Assembly: GCA_964612065.1 (NCBI GenBank)
Contig: CAZTCD010000011.1
Coordinates: forward strand, 1-54,885
Length of the DNA stretch: 54,885 bases
Source of the DNA: JAKFYM01 sp964612065
GTDB lineage: Bacteria; Bdellovibrionota; UBA1018; CAIPTA01
Direction: 5' to 3'
Shown piece after piece: positions 1 to 9,063 of the stretch. The notes beneath the pieces were generated by a model that searched no databases, was not told the DNA's origin, and saw only the letters and a program-made list of their open reading frames with translations. Every line of letters starts with the position of its first letter. The first letter of the stretch is position 1. The translations under genes and the position numbers were made by a program.

Positions 1-429
1 GAGCTCCGTTGGCCTGCTCCTGTGGCCGGGTATGAATTCGTTTGCGGGAGTGGGGCTTCTCCCGAAGGGGAGTGGCCCGCCAGCTGGGAGTTTGATCGCA
101 TAGCAGCTCTGCTGCCCTGGAGCCGCGATTGGGCCGAGAGCACGCCGGCCCTCGAGGCCGGAATGCTGCCCTTTATCGACCGCCACAAGGGCTGCTATCC
201 CGGGCAGGAAGTGGTGGAGCTTTCCTTGAACGTGGGGCATCCGGCCCGTGTTTTAATTTCCGTGGAATGCGCTGAACCCTTCAAGGAAACCATGAGCTGG
301 AACGGAGCGGAGGCTCGGGTTACTTCCTCTGCTTCGCAAGGGGGCCGGCACGTGGCGCTGTTGCGGGTTCCCTGGGCCGGAAAAGATTTTCTTCCCCCTG
401 GCTGCAATCTTTTAAAATCACACTGGTAG
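1..429 (+). CDS. ygfZ: YgfZ/GcvT-like folate-binding protein, 3' part
   Basis: The reading frame is open to the left window edge, so only about the last 142 residues are present. It contains K-G-C-Y-P-G-Q-E, the signature of the YgfZ/CAF17 family (K-G-C-[FYWR]-x-G-Q-E), around residue 64 of the visible part. The family is related to the T-protein of glycine cleavage, binds tetrahydrofolate and helps build or repair certain Fe-S clusters; that role is known from the family and not shown here. The C-terminal part after the motif is short, as is usual. A GTG at 22 is unlikely to be the true start because the frame continues upstream. A PHA-type gene follows after about 114 bases with its own candidate promoter. 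Confidence 0.85.
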   Translation, partial: ELRWPAPVAGYEFVCGSGASPEGEWPASWEFDRIAALLPWSRDWAESTPALEAGMLPFIDRHKGCYPGQEVVELSLNVGHPARVLISVECAEPFKETMSWNGAEARVTSSASQGGRHVALLRVPWAGKDFLPPGCNLLKSHW

Positions 430-482
430 CGGGGCATTCAAAGCGCTGCTTTAACAGTTTTGCGCCCATGCCACCCTCTGCC

Positions 483-511
483 TTGAGCATTTCGCGAATC
501 GGTCTTACTCT
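483..511 (+). promoter_or_regulatory. Candidate promoter of the 544 gene
   Basis: TTGAGC at 483-488 and TACTCT at 506-511 are separated by 17 bases, a sigma-70-like arrangement about 30 bases before the ATG at 544. A good Shine-Dalgarno (AGAAGGAG) lies between. This is sequence resemblance only. Confidence 0.35.
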
Positions 512-543
512 TTTTTCATAAGGAATTTCAGAAGGAGCTCTCG

Positions 544-843
544 ATGCCGCAAGTGAATGTGAAGCGTGAAATTACCGGGGAAAAGAAGAAGGTTTACGGG
601 GCTGTGAAGAAATACCTGGAGGGCCGCGATACCCTTTCCAAGCTCGGCGCCACGATGGACTGGGACGACAAAGCCTGCAAGGCTGCGATCGAAGCCAGCA
701 ACTTTTCCGGCAAGATCGATGTGGCCGAGAAATCGGGCAAATGCCTAGTGGAGATCTCCATCAGTCTGCCGCTGCTCCTTACCCCCTTCAAGGGCAAGGT
801 GGAGGAGGAGCTCAAGAAGCACCTCGGGCGGGTGGAAGTTTAG
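544..843 (+). CDS. Polyhydroxyalkanoic acid system-type small protein
   Basis: A 99-residue soluble protein with no signal peptide. The layout (V-x-[KR] start, helix, a strand 'WDDKACKAAI', then 'G-K-I-D-V', alternating hydrophobic strand, and a final L-P-x-L-L-x-P-F-K-x-K-V-E-E-x-L helix) resembles the family annotated as putative polyhydroxyalkanoic acid system protein (PF09650). The name of that family comes from gene neighbourhoods elsewhere; no PHA synthase is visible here, so granule association is only a possibility. The start is fixed by AGAAGGAG 7 bases upstream. It ends just before a bidirectional terminator shared with the converging OppA-like gene. Confidence 0.6.
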   Translation: MPQVNVKREITGEKKKVYGAVKKYLEGRDTLSKLGATMDWDDKACKAAIEASNFSGKIDVAEKSGKCLVEISISLPLLLTPFKGKVEEELKKHLGRVEV

Positions 844-860
844 GCTTAGTCTTCAAAGAA

Positions 861-905
861 GCAAAAAGCCGGCCTCCTTTTCGGGAGAGACCGGCTTTTT
901 GCTTT
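861..905. terminator. Bidirectional intrinsic terminator
   Basis: Twelve-base arms at 861-872 and 891-902 are perfectly complementary (GCAAAAAGCCGG and its reverse complement). The outer parts of the arms are A- and T-runs, so a U-tract follows the GC stem in both directions. It lies between the converging genes ending at 843 and 920. Confidence 0.85.
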
Positions 906-919
906 TCGGCTTGAAATCC

Positions 920-2467
920 TCAGTTCATCTGCACTTCTTTGAGGTGCAGCAGATCCATCGCATTCAGTTCGAGGTTCTTCACCGAAGGTGAAACCAGTAC
1001 GTTCAGGGAGTCGATGAAGAGCGGGATAATCACGGCGTCTTTTTCCGTGAGCATCTCCTGCGCCTTCTTGTAGAGGGCGAGGCGCTTGGGCATCGAGCTC
1101 TCGCTCGCGGCTTTCTCGATCAGGCCATCGTACTCCTTGCTCTTCCACTGGGTGTGGTTGTTGCCGGAGGTGGAGGTGAAGAGGTTGAGGAAGTTATCCG
1201 GGTCCGGATAGTCGGCTCCCCAGCCCAGGCGGAACATCGGAGGCACATCGCTTTTGAGGCGGTTGAGGTAAACCTTCCAGTCCTCGTTCTGGGCCTTGAG
1301 ATCCACGCCGAGGTTCTTTTTCCACATGGCCTGGAGGCGCTCGGCGATCATTTTGTGATCGTCGCGGGTATCGAACATGAAGGTGATCTGCGGGAAGCCC
1401 TTGCCGCCCGGGTATCCGGCTTCGGCCAGGAGCTTCTGCGCTTTGCTCACGTCATAGTCGAGGCCCACCTTGGGTTCATATCCGGGCATTCCCTTGGGCA
1501 CCCAGCTGGTGGTGGGGATCTGGCCGCCCTTGAGCAAGGTAGTGATCTGAGAGCGGTCGATCGCATGCGCGAAAGCCCGGCGCACGCGCACGTCGTCGAA
1601 GGGCTTTTTGTTGATGTTGAAGCCGTAGTAATAGCCGCGAAGGAAGGGGCCGTTGCGGTAGGCGGGGGAGGCTTTGAGGCGCTCGATTTCCACGGGGGGA
1701 AGGCGGCTAACGTAGTGAAGCTTGCCGCTCTCGAACATATTGATCGCGGTGGTGTCCTCATTAACGATATAAGCGTTGATCACGTCGAGCTTGGGGCGGC
1801 CGCCGTAGTAGGAGGGATTCGCTTCCATCGTGAGGCGGGAGTCGTGCTTCCATTCCTTCAGGGTGAAGGGGCCCACGGTCACGAGGTTGCCGGCCTCCGT
1901 CCACTTCTTGCCATGCTTCTCGATCAGATCTTTGCGGATCGGGTAGGTAACGGTGAAGGTGGGGATGGTGGGGAAGTAGGAAGCGCGCTTGTTGAGCTTC
2001 ACTTCGAAGGTGGTGGGGTTCACCACTCGGAAGCCGAGCTTCGAGCTGTCCTTGAGCTTGCCTTCGTTGTATTCCTGCGCGCCCGCCACGTCGAAGAGGA
2101 AGTAGGCGTATTCGGAAGCGGTCTTGGGGTTGAGGGCTCTCTCCCAGGAATCCCAGAAGTGCTGGGCCGAGAGCTCCACTCCATCGCTCCATTTCACGCC
2201 CTTGCGGATCGTGTAGGTATAGGTTTTGCCGTCTTTGGAAACGGTCCACTTCTCGGCGAGGGCGGCCTTGGGCTGGAGTTTTTTGTCGTAGCCAGCGAGG
2301 CCTTCCATCACGTTGTGCAGAACGGAGATCGACACGTTATCCGTGGCGAGGTTCCAGTCGAGCGTGGGCGGCTCGCTCTGCACGCGCATATTGAATTCTT
2401 GTTTGGCGCTGGCGTTGCCTGCGAGCGCGAAGGATAGGATTCCGAGAACAGCTAAGAGTGATTTCAC
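920..2467 (-). CDS. ABC transporter peptide-binding protein, OppA family
   Basis: A 515-residue periplasmic substrate-binding protein of the SBP_bac_5 family. It has a Sec signal peptide (MKSLLAVLGILSFALAGNASA, cleavage after A-S-A), then the usual oligopeptide-binding start (N-x-x-x-x-S-E-P-P-T-L-D) and conserved 'KWSDGVELSAQHF' and 'VRRAFAHAIDR' segments. There is no lipobox, unlike Gram-positive OppA. Length is typical. It starts with GTG, supported by AGGAG 7 bases upstream. No permease or ATPase genes adjoin it, so it is an orphan binding protein that would feed a transporter encoded elsewhere or bind another ligand such as murein peptides. An inverted repeat 77 bases upstream may be an operator. 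Confidence 0.9.
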   Translation of the reverse strand: MKSLLAVLGILSFALAGNASAKQEFNMRVQSEPPTLDWNLATDNVSISVLHNVMEGLAGYDKKLQPKAALAEKWTVSKDGKTYTYTIRKGVKWSDGVELSAQHFWDSWERALNPKTASEYAYFLFDVAGAQEYNEGKLKDSSKLGFRVVNPTTFEVKLNKRASYFPTIPTFTVTYPIRKDLIEKHGKKWTEAGNLVTVGPFTLKEWKHDSRLTMEANPSYYGGRPKLDVINAYIVNEDTTAINMFESGKLHYVSRLPPVEIERLKASPAYRNGPFLRGYYYGFNINKKPFDDVRVRRAFAHAIDRSQITTLLKGGQIPTTSWVPKGMPGYEPKVGLDYDVSKAQKLLAEAGYPGGKGFPQITFMFDTRDDHKMIAERLQAMWKKNLGVDLKAQNEDWKVYLNRLKSDVPPMFRLGWGADYPDPDNFLNLFTSTSGNNHTQWKSKEYDGLIEKAASESSMPKRLALYKKAQEMLTEKDAVIIPLFIDSLNVLVSPSVKNLELNAMDLLHLKEVQMN

Positions 2468-2543
2468 GATTTGCTCCTGATTCTGGCCGCGCGGATTTTC
2501 CGCTTCCGTTCACCCACTTCTTCCGCGTGCCTCCGAAATTGAT

Positions 2544-2563
2544 ATTGCAAAAAGGCTTGCAAT
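2544..2563. promoter_or_regulatory. Inverted repeat upstream of the OppA-like gene
   Basis: ATTGCAA at 2544-2550 and TTGCAAT at 2557-2563 form a perfect 7-base inverted repeat with a 6-base spacer in an AT-rich stretch, 77 bases before the OppA start. The dyad shape fits a dimeric repressor or activator site. No regulator is identified. The rest of 2468-2702 shows only a small GNRA-type hairpin (2643-2658). Confidence 0.3.
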
Positions 2564-2702
2564 GCGAAAAAAATTTATTAGGCTTCACTGTAAGGGGTTG
2601 TAAGAGCTGCTATTTGAACTGTTGATTGAGCTGTGCATGTGAAAGCTGGAAACAGCTTGCGGCGAAAGGATTCGGCCGCTAAGGCTCTAGGGTGGGGGTT
2701 GA

Positions 2703-2927
2703 ATGGGGAATAAGCTTTTTGCGGAAGTGACCGAGCTCACGGGTTTGCCTGAAGAACTCATCGGAGCCGATTTCAAAGCGCTCCTCGAGAGCAAGGGAGT
2801 GGCACCTGAATCTCTCACGATGCAGAGCTTGCGCGAAGTGCTCGTGGAATACCTCACTCAGATCAACGATGAGATCAACGGAGCCGATGGCTCTACTGCT
2901 TCTGCCCTTCGCGGGAAACTTTCCTGA
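2703..2927 (+). CDS. Small soluble protein of unknown function
   Basis: A 74-residue acidic protein without signal peptide or membrane segment. The sequence reads as two short helical stretches (T-G-L-P-E-E-L-I-G-A-D-F, then S-L-R-E-V-L-V-E-Y-L) followed by a Ser/Ala-rich tail. A purine-rich GGGTGGGGG precedes the ATG by about 5 bases. I do not recognise the family. Its last 35 bases overlap the tail of the converging exported gene at 2893-3438, which is unusual but feasible. It is kept because the amino-acid composition is protein-like and the frame is well initiated. Confidence 0.55.
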   Translation: MGNKLFAEVTELTGLPEELIGADFKALLESKGVAPESLTMQSLREVLVEYLTQINDEINGADGSTASALRGKLS

Positions 2928-3438
2928 ATTGATTTTGCATTGAAGGCGGCGAATGGGCAGCCTTAAGGGCCTTGTAGCAGGTGTTTACGGCCGTTTCCGC
3001 CTCCTGTAGTTCTTTTTCCGCCTGATCCACCGTAACGCCCGTGGGGCAACCGCAGGGAGAGGGCCCTTTGCATAAAGAAAAGGCGTAGGTGGCGGCTCTG
3101 AATCGGTCGTTCTGGGCTCCGCAAAAGCCTCCCGTTCTGCCCACGCCGGTTTTGTAAATCCTCACAAAGTATTCCCAGATGTTCTGGTTCATGGCGCAGT
3201 TAACGCATTTTCTCAGCTTGGGGGAGCAGGCATTGAATCCCTGCCAGTCTTTGAAGTTGAAGCCCGGTGGCAAAAGAGAATTGCACTGCTGGAGCACATA
3301 AGAAACCACTTCAGGCAGCGGCTTGGGTTCTTTTTGCCGAATCAGGGACCGCCCGCAGAAAATATCCCAGCGAGTGGTGGGATCCGGGGTGCCCGCGAAG
3401 GAAGAAATGCTCAAAAACAGAATCAAGTATAAAGGCAT
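2893..3438 (-). CDS. Exported Cys-containing protein of unknown function
   Basis: A 181-residue protein with a short hydrophobic export signal (LYLILFLSISSFAG) and about ten cysteines in the mature part, including C-V-N-C and C-K-G-P-S-P-C-G-C groups. That number suggests disulfides in the periplasm or outside the cell. Its start lies inside the 3' end of the dus gene (16-base overlap), so it is probably translated from the dus transcript. The 3' end overlaps the converging gene at 2703-2927 by 35 bases. The family is not recognised. Confidence 0.7.
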   Translation of the reverse strand: MPLYLILFLSISSFAGTPDPTTRWDIFCGRSLIRQKEPKPLPEVVSYVLQQCNSLLPPGFNFKDWQGFNACSPKLRKCVNCAMNQNIWEYFVRIYKTGVGRTGGFCGAQNDRFRAATYAFSLCKGPSPCGCPTGVTVDQAEKELQEAETAVNTCYKALKAAHSPPSMQNQFRKVSREGQKQ

Positions 3439-4496
3439 GCCTCAGCTATATCGGCCGCGGCTTCGTGCGCATTTAGGCTGATTGCCTCCGGCCAGAACTC
3501 GCGGAACCAGGAGCGCAGCTCCCGGATCTCCTCAAAGGTGAACACGGTGGCGCGCCCTTTGGAGCTGCCTTTGGCGCCCGCGATATACCAGGCCAAATGC
3601 TTCTTGGCCTGCACGAGGGCGAAGCGCTCGTTCATATGCTCCTCGATCAGATCAAGATGGCGCTCGATCACGCGGAATTTATAAGCGTGCTTGGCCTCGG
3701 CAGAGAGGGGATCGAACTCAGGATCGAACACCCAGGGCTTGCCGAGCGCGCCCCGGCCGATCATCACCGTTTTGCAGCCCGTTTCCTGGATCATGCGGTT
3801 GGCGTCGTCCCAGCACTTCACATCGCCATTGCCGGTTACGGGGATCTTCACCGTTTCCGCCACCAGGCGGATGATCTCCCAGGGAGCCTTGCCGGTATAT
3901 TGCTGGGATCTGGTGCGAGGGTGCACGGCGATCGAATCCACGCCTTCGAGCTCGGCGATGCGGGCGATTTCGGGGGCGTTCACGGTATGATCATCCCAGC
4001 CGCCGCGGATCTTGATGGTGAAGGGGATCTTGATGGCAGCGCGCATCTTGCGGAATACTTCGGCTGCGTATTTTTCGTCGCGCATCAGGGCCGAGCCGGC
4101 GCCTGTTTTGGTGATTTTGGGCACGGGGCAGCCCATATTGAGATCGATGATATCCGCTCCGGTTCCCTCTAAAATCCTGGCTGCTTCGGCCAGCACCTCC
4201 GCCTCGCCCCCAAAGAGCTGGAGGGCAATGGGCTTCTCGGCTGCCAGGTAGCCCGCCAGGTCGCGTGTTTTCTGGTTCCCGTGTACCAGCGCTTTGGCGG
4301 AAATTTCTTCCGAGGTGGTGAGGGAGCTCCCTAGCTCCTTACAAATGAGGCGAAAAGGTACATTGCTCACTCCCGCCATGGGCGCCAGGCGGCAAGGGCC
4401 GTAGAGGGGGATGTCTCCAATTTGCATCAAGGGGGAGAGGGTCTTGGGAGATGCCTCTTTGGTGACAGGTAGTAATTCTTGAGTAGGGGGGTTCAC
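3423..4496 (-). CDS. dus: tRNA-dihydrouridine synthase, DusB-like
   Basis: An FMN-dependent enzyme that reduces uridine to dihydrouridine in tRNA. The N-terminal flavin-binding segment L-A-P-M-A-G-V-S-N occurs near residue 37, the catalytic Cys123 lies in D-L-N-M-G-C-P-V, followed by I-K-I-R-G-G-W, H-P-R-T-R, N-G-D-V and I-G-R-G-A. At 357 residues it is slightly long because of the N terminus. The GTG at 4496 has no Shine-Dalgarno but lies just after a good promoter; an ATG at 4427, immediately before the conserved domain, is the alternative start. It is divergent from clpP. The downstream exported gene overlaps its end. Subfamily (DusA/B/C) is not certain. Confidence 0.9.
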   Translation of the reverse strand: MNPPTQELLPVTKEASPKTLSPLMQIGDIPLYGPCRLAPMAGVSNVPFRLICKELGSSLTTSEEISAKALVHGNQKTRDLAGYLAAEKPIALQLFGGEAEVLAEAARILEGTGADIIDLNMGCPVPKITKTGAGSALMRDEKYAAEVFRKMRAAIKIPFTIKIRGGWDDHTVNAPEIARIAELEGVDSIAVHPRTRSQQYTGKAPWEIIRLVAETVKIPVTGNGDVKCWDDANRMIQETGCKTVMIGRGALGKPWVFDPEFDPLSAEAKHAYKFRVIERHLDLIEEHMNERFALVQAKKHLAWYIAGAKGSSKGRATVFTFEEIRELRSWFREFWPEAISLNAHEAAADIAEACLYT

Positions 4497-4503
4497 GGCT
4501 GCA

Positions 4504-4532
4504 AATTAAACCCGAATTTTGCTTGGTGTCAA
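4504..4532 (-). promoter_or_regulatory. Candidate dus promoter, leaderless geometry
   Basis: On the minus strand TTGACA (4532-4527) and TTAATT (4509-4504) are spaced by 17 bases. The -10 ends 7 bases before the GTG at 4496, so transcription would begin at or next to the start codon. Confidence 0.5.
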
Positions 4533-4547
4533 TTTTACCTGCATGAC

Positions 4548-4553
4548 TATAAT
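4548..4553 (+). promoter_or_regulatory. Candidate -10 element for clpP
   Basis: A perfect TATAAT lies 72 bases upstream of the clpP start. No convincing -35 is found at 16-18 bases (the nearest is TTGGTG at 19), so either an extended or an activated promoter is possible. It is divergent from the dus promoter. Confidence 0.4.
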
Positions 4554-4625
4554 GAAATTTGGCTTTAGGTCGTGGTTGACCTTTCCGATACGAAAACAAG
4601 ACCTTGAAGGGCAGAGGAGCTAGCG

Positions 4626-5279
4626 GTGATCAATAACAACGGCAGCGATAACAGAAACGACCGCCCCCAGATGTATATTCCCAACCCCATCGTGATCGAG
4701 CAAACCCCGCGCGGAGAGCGGCAGTACGACATCTACTCCCGCCTGATGCTCGATCGCATCATCTTCCTCGGCACCGAGGTGAACGATACGGTGGCCAATC
4801 TGCTGATCGCACAGATGCTCTTTCTCGAGAGCAATGATCCCGAAAAAGACATCCATTTCTATATCAACAGCCCGGGCGGCTCCGTGAGCGCCGGCCTCGC
4901 CATCTACGACGTGATGAAGTTCGTGAAGTGCGATGTGAACACCTACTGCCTCGGCCTCGCGGCCTCGATGGGAGCCTTCCTTCTTTCGGCCGGCACCAAA
5001 GGCAAGAGATACGCGCTTCCTAACGCCAGGATCATGATCCACCAGCCCTTGGGTGGCGCCAGAGGGCAGGCCACGGATATCGAAATCCAGGCCAAGGAAA
5101 TTCTTTATCTCAAGAAGCGCTTGAACGAGATGCTCTCGGAGCATACCGGCCAGCCGCTATCGAAGATCGAGAAGGATGCCGAGCGCGATTACTATATGAG
5201 CTCCGAAGAGGCTTCCAAATATGGCCTCGTGGACAAAGTGCTCAAGCGGCACGAAACCCTCGATAAAGAGAGGCTCTAG
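4626..5279 (+). CDS. clpP: ATP-dependent Clp protease proteolytic subunit ClpP
   Basis: A 217-residue serine peptidase (family S14) that forms the two-ring proteolytic chamber used by ClpX or ClpA. The catalytic triad is visible as Ser114 (L-A-A-S-M-G), His139 (I-M-I-H-Q-P) and Asp188 (A-E-R-D-Y-Y), matching the E. coli spacing. The N-terminal extension before the Y-D-I-Y-S-R-L core is slightly longer than in E. coli and may be a propeptide. The start is GTG with AGAGGAG 8 bases upstream. clpX follows after 66 bases in the same direction, so the two form the usual ClpXP operon. Trigger factor, often upstream, is absent here. Confidence 0.97.
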   Translation: MINNNGSDNRNDRPQMYIPNPIVIEQTPRGERQYDIYSRLMLDRIIFLGTEVNDTVANLLIAQMLFLESNDPEKDIHFYINSPGGSVSAGLAIYDVMKFVKCDVNTYCLGLAASMGAFLLSAGTKGKRYALPNARIMIHQPLGGARGQATDIEIQAKEILYLKKRLNEMLSEHTGQPLSKIEKDAERDYYMSSEEASKYGLVDKVLKRHETLDKERL

Positions 5280-5345
5280 GGCCTGAGGTTCGAGAGGGTT
5301 CGAAAAGGTTTTTAACGTTTTGGTGGTACAGAGGGAGGAAACGAT

Positions 5346-6677
<1,332 letters not shown>

Positions 6678-6706
6678 GCGCAGCCAGGCTAGCGCCTGCA
6701 GAGAAA

Positions 6707-6738
6707 GAAGCCAGGGAGAGCCCCTGGCTTCTTTTTTT
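6707..6738 (+). terminator. Intrinsic terminator of clpPX
   Basis: Ten-base perfect arms (6707-6716 and 6722-6731; GAAGCCAGGG type) with a 5-base loop are followed by seven T residues. It closes the clpPX operon and marks the left edge of the AbiE-type islet. Confidence 0.9.
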
Positions 6739-6770
6739 GTTTGGGGGGCGCTTAAGTGGCTGAAATTAAT

Positions 6771-6789
6771 AGTTAATCTTTGGTTAACT
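6771..6789. promoter_or_regulatory. Candidate operator of the AbiE-type operon
   Basis: AGTTAA (6771-6776) and TTAACT (6784-6789) form a 6-base inverted repeat with a 7-base spacer in a markedly AT-rich leader. AbiEi proteins are known to repress their own operons by binding inverted repeats, so this is a reasonable operator candidate. Not tested. Confidence 0.35.
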
Positions 6790-6797
6790 TTTTATTG

Positions 6798-8036
6798 ATG
6801 TACACCGATAAATCTATGATCAACAATAAAACTATGAGCAACGATAATCGGCTAGTTCACCAACAGAGGAAAGAAAGCGAGGAGAAGCAATTTCTTCAAA
6901 TGCTCTTTCACGCTCTTCATATCCCGATATCCAATCTGCGGGTGGGATCTAGGGAGTCCGGTAAGCCTGGATATGATTTTCAGGCAGGCCAACAGGTTAT
7001 CGAACTAAAGAGGCACATTCCCTTTCGACATCAGCGCCTGGTGGAGTCGCTCGCGTATCTCGAGTTTCTCGCGCAACACGAAAATCGCGACCCGAGCTCG
7101 GTATGGTGCGTGGTGCAGGTGGAGAGGCTTTCCGAGAGGGCCCGGCATGAGCTCGAGAGCTTCTGCATGAGGTATAAGATCCAAGTTCAACTCGTGATCG
7201 TGGACAATGAGGGGAACGTATACCGAATGGATGGATGGAGCTTGCGACGCGAAAACGTCCAAGCATTTCCTCGGATCGGCATGGCTATAGGTCCGATGGA
7301 GAAGTCGCTTCTCCGCTTCTCCGGGAATCAGCAGTGGCTGCTAAAGTTCTTGCTCCTAAACGGAATCGAGCCCAGCTACTGGCCGTACCCCCCGAACGAG
7401 CGCCTCTTCATAAGCACGGCATTGGGGCGGGCCTCAGGTGTATCGCAAAGTACGTGCTATGAATTGCTCAAGGCGCTCGAGGCTCGCGGTTTTTATCTGC
7501 CTCTTAGAAATGGTTACCGCATGCGCCGATTGCCCGAATTGCTGAAGCTTTGGACTGATTCCTTGCAAAAGCAAAGAAGCGCGGTGCTTTACCTGATGCC
7601 AACAAGGCCGGGGCAGCGAGCGCAAGATTGGTGGAACAAGAAGCGCTCGATGGGGGGCTTGCCCGGTAGCCACAACTTAAATGCCAGGTTTTCCATTGGT
7701 GGGGGAGCAGCCTGCGCATGGTTTCAGCAGAAAGTGGTAGTGGATTTTAGCATCGCATTCCACCTGGCAAGTCATCAGACGAGTACTCTGGACCAGTTCC
7801 TGAGTCTCATGGGGCTTGTCCACGCGCCCGGGAAATCGGATATACGGGTGATTCTGCACAGGTCGGAGAAGCCAGCGATCGAGATGATCGATTTCCGCGA
7901 TCAGGCGAATCCATACGTCGATGTACTCCAGGCGATTCTCGATGTGCTAGCCGAGCCGCGGGGGCGCGAGCAATTCGATAAAATCGTGGAGCGTGTGCTT
8001 CTTCCATTCTGGAAGCGGAAGGGATGGGACGAGTGA
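6798..8036 (+). CDS. AbiEi-like antitoxin/regulator with PD-(D/E)XK-like N-terminal domain
   Basis: About 412 residues. Numbering here runs from the TTG at 6780. The N-terminal part contains G-Y-D66-F and V-I-E75-L-K77, the D...ExK arrangement of the restriction-endonuclease fold. A V-D-N-E-G-N segment follows near 142, then a winged helix-turn-helix at about 183-250 (A-S-G-V-S-Q-S-T-C-Y-E-L-L). This order resembles the larger AbiEi-type antitoxins of type IV toxin-antitoxin systems. The C-terminal 170 residues are not recognised. It overlaps the nucleotidyltransferase gene by 13 bases. No start (TTG 6780, ATG 6798, 6816, 6834) has a Shine-Dalgarno, so the N terminus is uncertain. Whether the ExK site is active as a nuclease is unknown. 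Confidence 0.65.
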   Translation: MYTDKSMINNKTMSNDNRLVHQQRKESEEKQFLQMLFHALHIPISNLRVGSRESGKPGYDFQAGQQVIELKRHIPFRHQRLVESLAYLEFLAQHENRDPSSVWCVVQVERLSERARHELESFCMRYKIQVQLVIVDNEGNVYRMDGWSLRRENVQAFPRIGMAIGPMEKSLLRFSGNQQWLLKFLLLNGIEPSYWPYPPNERLFISTALGRASGVSQSTCYELLKALEARGFYLPLRNGYRMRRLPELLKLWTDSLQKQRSAVLYLMPTRPGQRAQDWWNKKRSMGGLPGSHNLNARFSIGGGAACAWFQQKVVVDFSIAFHLASHQTSTLDQFLSLMGLVHAPGKSDIRVILHRSEKPAIEMIDFRDQANPYVDVLQAILDVLAEPRGREQFDKIVERVLLPFWKRKGWDE

Positions 8037-8860
8037 ACCCGTTAGTGCTTCGGGAACTGCGTGCGGTGGCTCAGGCATTCGAGGGGATCAGCGGAAATTT
8101 CGTGATCGTGGGCGGAGCCGCGACTGCGTTGTTCGACTTGTACGCGCGCGCCGATCCGTATTCACCCGTGAAGACGGCCTATACTCTCGACATCGATGTG
8201 GCGGTCGACGGCCGGGTAGTGGTGGCTGTTGAAGAGGTGAAGAAGAGATTTCAAGAGATAGGCTACGAACAGATATTATTACCGATTGCCGATACACCCA
8301 AGCCCCTCATAAAGTACGAAAAGCAGATAGAGGGAAAGGCTTTCGAAGTAGAATTTCTCGTGCCTCTGTTCGGCCGCGATCCAGATCGTCAAGGAAGGAG
8401 GCGAGTCGTGGAGGTTGTGGCGGACGGCATCCATGCCCAACAGCTCCGGTTTCTCGATATCCTTACCGACAGAGCGGAAGAGGTGACTTTGCCGGGTGAA
8501 GGAGAACTGAAGCTTCGCGTGCCGAATCCGGGCAACTACCTCGTGCATAAGTACCTGACGCTTCATCGTCGAGACCAAACCGTAAAACGGGAGAAAGACT
8601 CGTTCTATGTCTTCGACATTCTTAACCGCTTCGCTGAGCACCACGAATATCTCGCGCAGGAAGTGATCGCGGTCTGCAAGGGCTTCAAGCAGGCGAAGTC
8701 GTTTCCACGCGACTTCTGCGCATTTTACGCGGATTCCGAGTCGGAAGGGATCGTGCTTCTCATGGCGGAGTATAGGCGGTCGTACTCCGAAAAATTTCCA
8801 CTCACGGCCGAACAGGCCTGCGCATTCATTCGGGAATTCAGTAGGCTTTTACCAGAATAG
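8024..8860 (+). CDS. Nucleotidyltransferase, AbiEii/GSU2403-like putative toxin
   Basis: A 278-residue protein of the DNA polymerase-beta nucleotidyltransferase superfamily. The G-G motif is I-V-G30-G31-A-A-T-A-L, followed by the metal-binding pair D56-I-D58 and a candidate third acidic residue in F-E-V-E (108-110). The remaining part is helical, with 'VPNPGNYLVHKYLTLHRR' resembling the conserved block of AbiEii and GSU2403-type proteins. In AbiE systems such enzymes modify a cellular target and stop growth; the target cannot be told from sequence. The start is fixed by GGAAGGG and lies inside the preceding AbiEi-like gene, so the two are translationally coupled as an antitoxin-toxin pair. 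Confidence 0.75.
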   Translation: MGRVNPLVLRELRAVAQAFEGISGNFVIVGGAATALFDLYARADPYSPVKTAYTLDIDVAVDGRVVVAVEEVKKRFQEIGYEQILLPIADTPKPLIKYEKQIEGKAFEVEFLVPLFGRDPDRQGRRRVVEVVADGIHAQQLRFLDILTDRAEEVTLPGEGELKLRVPNPGNYLVHKYLTLHRRDQTVKREKDSFYVFDILNRFAEHHEYLAQEVIAVCKGFKQAKSFPRDFCAFYADSESEGIVLLMAEYRRSYSEKFPLTAEQACAFIREFSRLLPE

Positions 8861-9002
8861 GGCCGCTGGACACTAACGGAGCCCTGCCTCCCATGTGAAT
8901 GGGCAAAGCCGGCGGTCGTCCACTCCCTAATTCTTTGGGCCTAGATTCGCGCGCCTCAGGATTTCTGCTCAGGGGCCTTTGCTTGGCAAAAGCCCTGAAT
9001 GC

Positions 9003-9031
9003 TTGACTTTCCCCGTGCTTCCGCCCTAAAT
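9003..9031 (+). promoter_or_regulatory. Candidate rpoZ promoter
   Basis: TTGACT (9003-9008) and CTAAAT (9026-9031) are separated by 17 bases and lie 33 bases before the rpoZ ATG. The remaining sequence 8861-9002 holds no gene or obvious terminator. Confidence 0.55.
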
Positions 9032-9063
9032 TCGCTGGATAGTTCCGCATCCGAGGAGATTCC

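Noticed and set aside
1154..2437. Long open frame on the plus strand opposite the OppA-like gene
   Set aside because: The translation is a Gly/Val/Glu/His-rich shadow of GC-rich codon usage, has no domain motif, and the minus-strand frame is a clear SBP_bac_5 protein with signal peptide.
8861..9063. Direct repeats marking insertion ends of the AbiE-type islet
   Set aside because: I compared the sequence after the clpX terminator with that before rpoZ by eye and saw no convincing matching flank, so no attachment sites are claimed.
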